Positions 47,701-54,302 of a DNA stretch of 64,000 bases are shown in pieces; position 1 is the stretch's first letter, and each line of letters opens with the position of its first letter. Made by a program: the position numbers and the translations under genes. This DNA is from JACQLN01 sp049274895 (GTDB lineage: Bacteria > Patescibacteriota > Minisyncoccia > JACQLN01), in contig JBASTM010000005.1 of the NCBI GenBank assembly GCA_049274895.1, positions 1-64,000 on the forward strand, read 5' to 3'. The notes under the pieces were generated by a model that was not told the DNA's origin, searched no databases, and saw only the letters and a list, made by a program, of their open reading frames with translations.

Positions 47701-49917
47701 CTACGCGCTCTTGGGCCAAGCCCTTAAATCTCCCCAATTCGGCCCAATTTCAACTTCCGCCACTATCGGTACGGCCAGTTGAACCACGTTTTCCATAATC
47801 TCTTTAATAATCGGCGCGTATTTTTTAACGGCATCAGATTCAACCTCAAAAACCAGCTCGTCGTGCACCTGGAGAATCATTTTAATATCCTTTTTGGAGC
47901 CGATCTTTTTATCCAGTTCCACCATAGCCGCTTTAACGATGTCGCCGGTGGCCGTGCCTTGAATGGGCATATTCACAGCCTCGCGTTCGGCCGCGGCCCT
48001 GAAACCGGGGTTGGGCGAATTCAAATCAACATAGCGTTTGCGGCCCCACAACGTTTCCACGTAACCCTGAGCTCGGGCTTTGTTTTTTATGTCTTTGATA
48101 AACTTGGCGAGACCAGAAAAATCGGTTTCGTACTCGCGGATAAACTCCTGGGCCTCGCTTAAACTTAATCCGGAAGATTGGGCGAACGCCCGCGCGCCCA
48201 TGCCGTATAAAACGCCGAAGTTCAAAGTTTTGGCTTCGCGGCGCATTTCTTTGGTCACTTTATCGGCCGCGACGTTAAAAATTTCGGCGGCGGTGCGGGT
48301 ATGGATATCTTCGCCCTTTTTGAACGTCTCAATCATTTTTTCGTCGCCCGACAAGGCCGCGGCCACTCTAAGTTCAATCTGGGAATAATCAGCCGTCAGT
48401 ATCAGCCAGCCCTCGGGCGCCGTAAAAGCCCGCCTGATGGCCAAACCGTATTCGCCTTTGGTGGGAATGTTTTGTAAGTTGGGGTTTTCCGAAGCCAAGC
48501 GCCCCGTCACCGCGCCCAGCTGTTTGAAAGTGGTGTGCAAGCGGCCGTCTTTAAGATTGACCAGCCGGGGCAGGGCCTCCACGTAAGTGGACTGGAGCTT
48601 GGACAGTTCCCGCCAGCGCAGCAATAAGGTAAAAATCGGGTGCGTATCTTTTAATTTTTCCAACTCCTCGGCGCCCGTGGCATAGGCGCCGGTTTTGGTT
48701 TTTTTGATTCTGGGGCCGCCCAGGTTAAGTTTTTCAAAAATAATCCGGCCCAGTTCCTGAGTGGAGTTTAAGTTGAAATCCTCACCTGCGATCCGAGTCA
48801 CCTCTTTTTTAATTTGGGAGAGCTCATCGGCTATCTTTCGACTTAAATTTTTCAATATCTTAACGTCCAGTAAAATCCCAGCACGCTCCATCTGGCGCAA
48901 AACCGGCCGGACATCTTTTTCCAGTTTATAAATTTTTTCCGAAAAAATGCCTCTTTTGTAATACTCCTCGAGTTCGTCTCCAATAAGTTGCGCCTGCTCC
49001 GGAGCCGCGTTCGACATAGTGCCACCCTGATTTTTAAGATCATTCAGGCGGCTGACTAAACTCCTGAATCCAAATCTAAAAAACAGCTTTTTAATTTCTT
49101 CGTCATTGCCCAAATCAAAACTCGCCTCTGTGATATCAAAATCAACCGGCACATCTCTTTTAATAATCGCCAATTTCTTGCTTAAAAAGGCCTGATCTTT
49201 GTTAGCCGATATTTTTTCAAACAGCTTTGAGCTTTTAGCTTTTAGCCGGGATAAATTCTCATACAGATTTTCCAAACTGCCGTACTCTTTCAAAAGGATA
49301 ATGGCCGTTTTTTCGCCCACACCCGGCACGCCGGGAATGTTGTCGGAAGGATCGCCTTTCAAACCCTTAAAATCGGCCATCTGCTTGGGGCCCAGGCCCT
49401 CAAATCTTTCTCGAACGGCCGCTTGGTCGTAGATTACCGTATCGCTCACGCCTTTTTTTAGGGTATAGACTTTGACATTGTCGTCGTCTATCAACTGCAA
49501 ACTGTCCAGATCGCCGGTAACGATAATTTTCTCCAAATCTTTCCGGCTTTTTAATTTTTCCACCACCGTGCCGATAATGTCATCGGCTTCGTAGCCCTGA
49601 TGCTCCAAGACCGGAATGTTAAAAGCGGTCACCAATTCTCTGACCAGAGGAAACTGATTTATCAGAGCATCATCGGTGACCGGCCGCTGGGCTTTGTAAT
49701 CGCCAAACTCCTTATGCCTAAAAGTCGGCCCGGCCATGTCAAAAGCGGCCACGATATATTCCGGCTTTAATTCTTTTATAACCCTCATAAGAACGCTGGC
49801 AAAACCGTAAACCGCCTGCACGGCTTGCCCGTCGGGCGCAGTCAAAACCGGCAGGGCGTGGTAAGCGCGGTGGATTAAAGCGTGAGAATCAATTATTACA
49901 ATTTTTTCTTTTTTCAT
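47701..49917 (-). CDS. polA: DNA polymerase I without 3'-5' exonuclease domain
   Basis: 738 aa (E. coli 928, Taq 832). The N-terminal 5' nuclease domain is complete (IIDSHALIHRAYHALP, YEADDIIGTV, VTGDLDSLQL, GDPSDNIPGVPGVGEKTA; residues 1 to about 290). It is followed after only about 40 residues by the polymerase thumb (KLEKDVRPVLRQMERAGILL). Palm motifs are TADYSQIELRVAAALSGD (A), RREAKTLNFGVLYGMGA (B) and ILQVHDELVFEVE (C). The whole proofreading domain is deleted, rather than decayed as in Taq. It fills gaps and removes RNA primers. It overlaps tsaE by 4 bases. Confidence 0.96.
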   Translation of the reverse strand: MKKEKIVIIDSHALIHRAYHALPVLTAPDGQAVQAVYGFASVLMRVIKELKPEYIVAAFDMAGPTFRHKEFGDYKAQRPVTDDALINQFPLVRELVTAFNIPVLEHQGYEADDIIGTVVEKLKSRKDLEKIIVTGDLDSLQLIDDDNVKVYTLKKGVSDTVIYDQAAVRERFEGLGPKQMADFKGLKGDPSDNIPGVPGVGEKTAIILLKEYGSLENLYENLSRLKAKSSKLFEKISANKDQAFLSKKLAIIKRDVPVDFDITEASFDLGNDEEIKKLFFRFGFRSLVSRLNDLKNQGGTMSNAAPEQAQLIGDELEEYYKRGIFSEKIYKLEKDVRPVLRQMERAGILLDVKILKNLSRKIADELSQIKKEVTRIAGEDFNLNSTQELGRIIFEKLNLGGPRIKKTKTGAYATGAEELEKLKDTHPIFTLLLRWRELSKLQSTYVEALPRLVNLKDGRLHTTFKQLGAVTGRLASENPNLQNIPTKGEYGLAIRRAFTAPEGWLILTADYSQIELRVAAALSGDEKMIETFKKGEDIHTRTAAEIFNVAADKVTKEMRREAKTLNFGVLYGMGARAFAQSSGLSLSEAQEFIREYETDFSGLAKFIKDIKNKARAQGYVETLWGRKRYVDLNSPNPGFRAAAEREAVNMPIQGTATGDIVKAAMVELDKKIGSKKDIKMILQVHDELVFEVESDAVKKYAPIIKEIMENVVQLAVPIVAEVEIGPNWGDLRAWPKSA

Positions 49918-50339
49918 TTAATGAGGACTTTTCTTTCTTTAGGCCCGACGGTTTCAAAATATACTTTAACGGTATGCTTGGGTAAATACTTCTCAATCTT
50001 TTCTGGCCACTCCACGACTACGATATTTTCCTTGTCTTTCAAAATATCCCGAAGGCCCAGACCCAGTAATTCCTCAGCTGATTTTAATCGGTAAGCATCA
50101 ATATGTGTCAGGAAACTATACCCAAGCCAGGCTTGGGCAGGGAGAACATAAATTTTTATAATGACAAACGTCGGGCTTAAAACTTTTTCTTTAACGCCGA
50201 GCGCGCGAGCCAGAAACTGAACCAGAGTGGTTTTGCCCGCGCCTAAGTCGCCATAAAGGGCTATTACTGAAGGGGCGGTCTTCAGTAATTTTTTAGCTAA
50301 TTTTTTGGTATCTTCTAGATTTTTCAGCGTCAGTTCCAT
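49914..50339 (-). CDS. tsaE: tRNA threonylcarbamoyladenosine ATPase TsaE
   Basis: 141 aa. P-loop ATPase that supports the TsaBD complex in t6A37 formation. Walker A ALYGDLGAGKTTLVQFLAR (about residues 27-45), then SPTFVII, and the D-x-YRL element THIDAYRLKSAEELLGLG, and VVVEWPEK. Between SPTFVIIKIY and GYSFLTHIDAYRL there is an inserted LPAQAWL, encoded by a perfect inverted repeat (50121-50137: CCCAAGCC, A, GGCTTGGG). TsaC is at 3123-3773. It overlaps polA by 4 bases. Confidence 0.93.
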   Translation of the reverse strand: MELTLKNLEDTKKLAKKLLKTAPSVIALYGDLGAGKTTLVQFLARALGVKEKVLSPTFVIIKIYVLPAQAWLGYSFLTHIDAYRLKSAEELLGLGLRDILKDKENIVVVEWPEKIEKYLPKHTVKVYFETVGPKERKVLIK

Positions 50340-50370
50340 TGGTTTTTATAGTAACAGGCCAAAATGAATT

Positions 50371-50398
50371 AAAAAAGGAGCGCCCGTTTGGACGCTCC
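50371..50398 (-). terminator. Rho-independent terminator
   Basis: GGAGCGTCC and GGGCGCTCC pair around AAAC on the minus strand, followed by TTTTTT. It ends the lipoprotein transcript. Confidence 0.85.
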
Positions 50399-50417
50399 GT
50401 TCCCAGAATCTGACCCG

Positions 50418-51050
50418 CTACGGACGAGACAGACGATGCAGGCCGCGGTGGATCAGCATATTGATGTCGATGGTGACGTTCCAGGTGTTGGATCCGTAAT
50501 ACCGCTGATCCATGTCCGGCAAATAGACCACGTCATTGACCACCTCCGTGGCCATACGCCCGCCGTTAGGACCGAGCCAGTCGTAGTGGTCGTAGCGCTC
50601 GCCCATCGGCCGGTCGCTGACGCGGTCGTGGAACACTTGTGGAGCGCCCACCATACTGCCGATCATATCCTTGGACACGACCAGCAGGGTGTAGGACTGA
50701 CCCGGATGGAAACCGCCTATCAGCTTTTCACCGTAGATAGGGGTTGAACCGCGATCGGCCGGGCCGACGTCAAACCGGCTGATATGCCCTACGGCTAGCG
50801 CCGGCAGACCGTCGGCGCCAAAAACGATCAACTGGTTTTGCGAATAGTAGCCGTCAAAAACCAGAATCTCGCGCCAGACCTCGGACCTGTTTACGAACAG
50901 CACGTTGCCGGCCCGGATCCTTTCCAGCTGATTGTCTTTGACCGGCCGAATCTGGCTGGCGGAATCCGCCACCGGCAGGTTGACGGCGTAGTAACTGCAG
51001 CCGCCCAAAAAAATTGCGATGGCGGCAATAACACTGTTAAAGAGCTGCAT
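50418..51050 (-). CDS. Putative lipoprotein, orphan
   Basis: 210 aa. N-terminal signal MQLFNSVIAAIAIFLGGCSY with a lipobox-like LGGC (Cys about residue 18). AGGAGG (AAAGGAGGCC) precedes the ATG. The mature part is beta-rich with many aromatic and Gly residues and two near-C-terminal blocks (YLPDMDQRYYGSNTWNVTIDIN). No known domain. It has its own strong promoter (51120-51148) and terminator, so it is another autonomous unit. GC-rich and unlike its neighbours, perhaps acquired; probably exposed on the outer face of the membrane. Confidence 0.75.
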   Translation of the reverse strand: MQLFNSVIAAIAIFLGGCSYYAVNLPVADSASQIRPVKDNQLERIRAGNVLFVNRSEVWREILVFDGYYSQNQLIVFGADGLPALAVGHISRFDVGPADRGSTPIYGEKLIGGFHPGQSYTLLVVSKDMIGSMVGAPQVFHDRVSDRPMGERYDHYDWLGPNGGRMATEVVNDVVYLPDMDQRYYGSNTWNVTIDINMLIHRGLHRLSRP

Positions 51051-51119
51051 TTCGGCCTCCTTTATGGTGAGTTTACCGAACCATTGATGAAGGATTATCC
51101 GTAATTACCCTGTAATATA

Positions 51120-51148
51120 ATGATAGCAAATAAAAACATCTTTGTCAA
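51120..51148 (-). promoter_or_regulatory. Sigma70 promoter of the lipoprotein gene
   Basis: TTGACA and TATCAT are exactly 17 bases apart on the minus strand. The leader is about 65 nt. The divergent pilB start is 30 bases beyond the -35 box. Confidence 0.8.
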
Positions 51149-51178
51149 GTAGGCCCTTGATTTGATAAAATAACTACT

Positions 51179-52840
51179 ATGGACAATGTTCAACAGCAGC
51201 GTGAAGAAAAATTAAGCGACATCCACCATACCGAAGAAGAAAAAGCTACTGAACGAAAGGCGCAGCAGCTGGGATTTAACTACATCAACCTGGCCGCTGT
51301 GCCGGTGGAGCGCGACAGCTTGCATTTTATTACTCAAAAAGACGTTGAACGAACTCAAACAATCGTCCTCCAAAAAAAAGGCGAAACCCTAAAAATCGGT
51401 TCGGTGGATCCGGCCAACCAGGAAACTAAGCAAATTTTGGAACAGCTTGAGTCGCAGGGTTTTAAGACCGAAATTTTTATGATCTCTCGGCTATCGCTTA
51501 AAAAAGCCCTGGGAGAATTTAAGTTTCTGCCGTCCCAAACCAAAGGCGGACTGACCTCGGGCGAAGTTTCGCTTGGCGATATTGAAACTTTCAAAAAGGA
51601 ACTCGGCACTTTCGCCTCGCTTAAAGAAAAATTAAATAAAATAGATCAAAGCGACATCGGTTTGCTTTTGGAGATATTTTTGGGCGGAGCGTTAAATTTG
51701 GAAGCATCCGATATCCACATTGAACCCTCAAAAGACAACGTTCCGATCCGCTTCCGTTTAGACGGGGTCCTACAATCGGCTGGAACCGTTTCCCCGGCTA
51801 TTTATCAATCCCTGCTTTCGCGGATAAAACTTCTTTCCGGATTGCAGATAAATATACAGAACATTCCTCAAGACGGCCGGTTTACGATAAAAGAAAAGGG
51901 TGAAATGGGAGAAAAGGGAGAAATGGAGATAGAAGTTAGAACATCGGTTCTGCCCGGCGCCTGGGGCGAATACATAGTTTTGAGGATTCTTAACCCCAAC
52001 GCGATCCGCCTGGAAATTAAAGATTTGGGGATTAGAGATTATTTATGGCAGAGTTTGGAAAAAGAATTAAAAAAAACCAACGGCATCATTCTGGTAACCG
52101 GCCCCACGGGTTCCGGTAAAACCACCACACTCTACGCTTTTCTTAAACACCTAAACAAGCCCGGGGTAAAGATAGTCACGCTGGAAGACCCCATAGAATA
52201 CCATCTGGAAGGCATCAACCAATCGCAGATAGAACCGGAGCATGGCTACACCTTCGCGGCCGGCCTGCGGTCGGTTTTAAGACAGGACCCCAACATTATT
52301 CTGGTGGGCGAAATCAGAGATGAAGAAACTGCCGACGTGGCTTTGCACGCCGCGCTGACCGGGCATTTGGTTTTTTCCACCCTGCACACCAACGACGCCG
52401 TCGGCGCCATACCCAGATTTTTGGATCTAAACGCCAAACCGCAGATTCTGGCTTCGGCCTTGAACGCGGCCGTGGGCCAAAGATTGGTCAGAAAATTGTG
52501 CCCGAGCTGCAAAAAAGAAATCTCTTTGGATATAGAAAAAATAAAAAACGCGCTGGCCAGCGTGGCTGGTTTTGACTGGCCGAAAGAAATTAAAACCTAT
52601 CAAGCCGCGGGTTGCGAAAAGTGCGGCGGCAGTGGCTACAAAGGCCGGGTGGGTATCTATGAGGTTTTGTTGGTGGATGAAAATATGGAAAAACTGGTGG
52701 GCGCTAACCCCAGCAATCAGGATATTTTAACCCAAGCCCGAAAAAGTGGTTTTGTAACTATGTACCAAGACGGCTTAATGAGAGTGTTAAGCGGTGAAAC
52801 AACTCTGGAAGAAGTGGAGAGAGTTACAACCCAAAATTAA
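51179..52840 (+). CDS. pilB: Type IV pilus assembly ATPase PilB (GspE family)
   Basis: 553 aa. Hexameric ATPase that drives pilin polymerisation at the inner membrane. An N-terminal GspE-N-like domain (about 30-110) is followed by the core: ASDIHIEPSKDNVPIRFRLDG, Walker A VTGPTGSGKTTTLYAFLKHL, Asp box and Walker B (NIILVGEIRDEETADVALHAA, with GHLVFSTLHTNDA), and a four-Cys zinc site (LCPSCKK...CEKCGGSGYKG). No pilC, pilT or pilin gene lies nearby, so other pilus genes must be elsewhere. It is divergent from the lipoprotein gene. Confidence 0.94.
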   Translation: MDNVQQQREEKLSDIHHTEEEKATERKAQQLGFNYINLAAVPVERDSLHFITQKDVERTQTIVLQKKGETLKIGSVDPANQETKQILEQLESQGFKTEIFMISRLSLKKALGEFKFLPSQTKGGLTSGEVSLGDIETFKKELGTFASLKEKLNKIDQSDIGLLLEIFLGGALNLEASDIHIEPSKDNVPIRFRLDGVLQSAGTVSPAIYQSLLSRIKLLSGLQINIQNIPQDGRFTIKEKGEMGEKGEMEIEVRTSVLPGAWGEYIVLRILNPNAIRLEIKDLGIRDYLWQSLEKELKKTNGIILVTGPTGSGKTTTLYAFLKHLNKPGVKIVTLEDPIEYHLEGINQSQIEPEHGYTFAAGLRSVLRQDPNIILVGEIRDEETADVALHAALTGHLVFSTLHTNDAVGAIPRFLDLNAKPQILASALNAAVGQRLVRKLCPSCKKEISLDIEKIKNALASVAGFDWPKEIKTYQAAGCEKCGGSGYKGRVGIYEVLLVDENMEKLVGANPSNQDILTQARKSGFVTMYQDGLMRVLSGETTLEEVERVTTQN

Positions 52841-52842
52841 AA

Positions 52843-52927
52843 GCGACACTAATTACGAATGACACACGAATTTACCAATAAAATCTTTAATTCGCGTCAT
52901 TCGAGCGTATTCGCATATTGGTGTCGC
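52843..52927. repeat. Palindromic element, family C copy 2
   Basis: Same terminal arms (GCGACAC and GGTGTCGC) and same internal dyad (CGAATGACACACGAAT region) as 7753-7855, but without the nested 20-bp palindrome. It begins 3 bases after the pilB stop and lies just past the 3' end of the minus-strand RNA, where it may act as terminator for both. Confidence 0.85.
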
Positions 52928-52931
52928 GTTT

Positions 52932-53113
52932 AGTCAAAGAAGTCTGCAGGCAAACCCCTCACCCTAAATAGGGTTCGGGGTAACCCCCGAATCTTGGGAA
53001 ACACAGGGAGAAAATCCTGCTGAGGAGAGATTCAGCCCCACCAAGGTGAAGCCAGACCATCCTAAACTAAACAAGATTTCCTTTGCCTACAGGCCTCCTT
53101 GACCAAAGTTATT
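52932..53113 (-). ncRNA. Structured RNA with its own promoter, class unknown
   Basis: About 180 nt on the minus strand, no plausible ORF. The ends form a long stem (53082-53100 with 52936-52954; TTTGCCTACAGG and its partner). A second stem pairs AATCTTG with CAAGATT. Enclosed are compact hairpins: CACC/GGTG, GCTGA/TCAGC around an AGAGAGG-type loop, CAGGA/TCCTG, and a GC-rich hairpin ACCCC/GGGGT. Transcription is set by a near-ideal promoter (53120-53148). I considered RNase P, SRP, 6S and known riboswitches; none of their diagnostic motifs is clearly present. 6S-like size and a long closing stem make 6S one option. Confidence 0.6.
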
Positions 53114-53119
53114 ATTCTC

Positions 53120-53148
53120 ATTTTAATTCTTAAATCTTATTATGTCAA
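53120..53148 (-). promoter_or_regulatory. Near-consensus promoter of the structured RNA
   Basis: TTGACA and TAAAAT on the minus strand with a 17-base spacer. Expected start near 53113. No ORF follows; the first structured stem begins about 12 bases downstream. Confidence 0.8.
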
Positions 53149-53245
53149 GGGATACTTATAGATATGTGGATATACTGTGGAAATCAGTAAAAAACCCAGG
53201 TTTTTATACGTTTTAAGTATATAAGTGTTGTGATAACCTTTTAAG

Positions 53246-54253
53246 ATGCTAACCACTCCCAAAACCCAAGCCGAGGATCAAAATTTGGACCAGACCCTGC
53301 GCCCGACCGCGCTCGCCGAATACATCGGCCAAAACCAAATCAAAGAAAACTTGGGCATATTTTTGGCGGCCGCCAAAAAACGGGGTGAAGTCCTGGAGCA
53401 TATTTTGCTTTACGGTCCGGCCGGTTTGGGTAAAACCACGCTGGCCCACATCATTGCCCGCGAGCTTGGGAAAAACATAAAAGCGACCTCGGGGCCGGCT
53501 ATAGAAAAATCAGGCGACCTGGGCGCCATACTTACCAACCTGAAAGAAGGCGACGTCTTATTTATAGACGAAATCCATCGCTTAAACAAAGTGGTGGAAG
53601 AAATGCTTTATCCGGCCATGGAGGATTTTATTTTTGACATCGTCATCGGCAAGGGCCCTTCGGCTAAGACCATCCAGTTAAAACTGCCGCACTTCACTTT
53701 AATAGGCGCCACCACCAGCATCGGCAATTTAACATCGGCTTTTAGAAGCCGGTTTGGAGCCACCTATAAACTGGAGTTTTACGAAAACTCCGACATAGAA
53801 AAAATACTGCGGCGATCGGCCGGAATCCTGAAGGTTGAAACCGAAGAGTCCGGCGTCAATCTTATCGCCTCCCGAAGCCGCCAGACGCCGCGAGTGGCTA
53901 ATAGATTATTAAAAAGGGTGCGCGACTACACCCAGGTGAAAGCCGACGGCGTTATCACCAAAACCATCGCTGAAAAGGCCTTGGCCGCTTTGACCGTGGA
54001 TCAATTGGGTCTGGAAAACGTGGACCGGAAGATACTGGAAACGATCATAAAAAAATTCAATGGCGGGCCGGTGGGCTTGCAAGCCCTGGCCGCTTCCAGC
54101 GGTGAAGAGGAAAATACCATTCTGGAGGTCTACGAACCCTATCTGTTGCAGCTCGGCTTCATCAACCGCACCCCGCGGGGCCGCGAAGTTACCTTATCGG
54201 CTTACGGCCACCTGGGTCTTAAACCGCCGCCGCAAACTAAAAATCTTATATAA
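53246..54253 (+). CDS. ruvB: Holliday junction helicase RuvB
   Basis: 335 aa. AAA+ motor for branch migration. N-domain RPTALAEYIGQNQIKENLGIFL, Walker A LLYGPAGLGKTTLAHIIA (about residues 54-71), Walker B VLFIDEIHRLNKVVEEMLYPAMEDF, sensor/Arg finger GATTSIGNLTSAFRSRFGA and the winged-helix C-domain (PYLLQLGFINRTPRGREVTLSAYGHLG). Works with RuvA (42938-43522) and RuvC (63619-64000). It is alone on the plus strand; an AT-rich leader with the hairpin AAAACCCAGGTTTTT precedes it. Confidence 0.97.
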   Translation: MLTTPKTQAEDQNLDQTLRPTALAEYIGQNQIKENLGIFLAAAKKRGEVLEHILLYGPAGLGKTTLAHIIARELGKNIKATSGPAIEKSGDLGAILTNLKEGDVLFIDEIHRLNKVVEEMLYPAMEDFIFDIVIGKGPSAKTIQLKLPHFTLIGATTSIGNLTSAFRSRFGATYKLEFYENSDIEKILRRSAGILKVETEESGVNLIASRSRQTPRVANRLLKRVRDYTQVKADGVITKTIAEKALAALTVDQLGLENVDRKILETIIKKFNGGPVGLQALAASSGEEENTILEVYEPYLLQLGFINRTPRGREVTLSAYGHLGLKPPPQTKNLI

Positions 54254-54284
54254 AAAAGGCCGGACCTGTTTAGGTCTGGCCTTT
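54250..54284 (-). terminator. Terminator of the large secreted-protein gene
   Basis: AAAGGCCAGACCT and AGGTCCGGCCTTT pair around AAAC on the minus strand, followed by TTTTTT. It also may stop ruvB transcription on the plus strand. Confidence 0.8.
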
Positions 54285-54302
54285 CACAAAGAACTGCTTA
54301 CT

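Noticed and set aside
51179..52840. Full type IV pilus operon
   Set aside because: Only pilB is present; no pilC, pilT, pilM-type or pilin gene adjoins it.
52932..53113. Cobalamin riboswitch or RNase P RNA
   Set aside because: Read on the plus strand, GGGAA, AAAATCC and GAAGCCAGACC superficially recall a cobalamin riboswitch, but the order and required elements do not match, and the promoter is on the other strand. The RNase P core (GAGGAAAGTC, ACAGAA) is absent.
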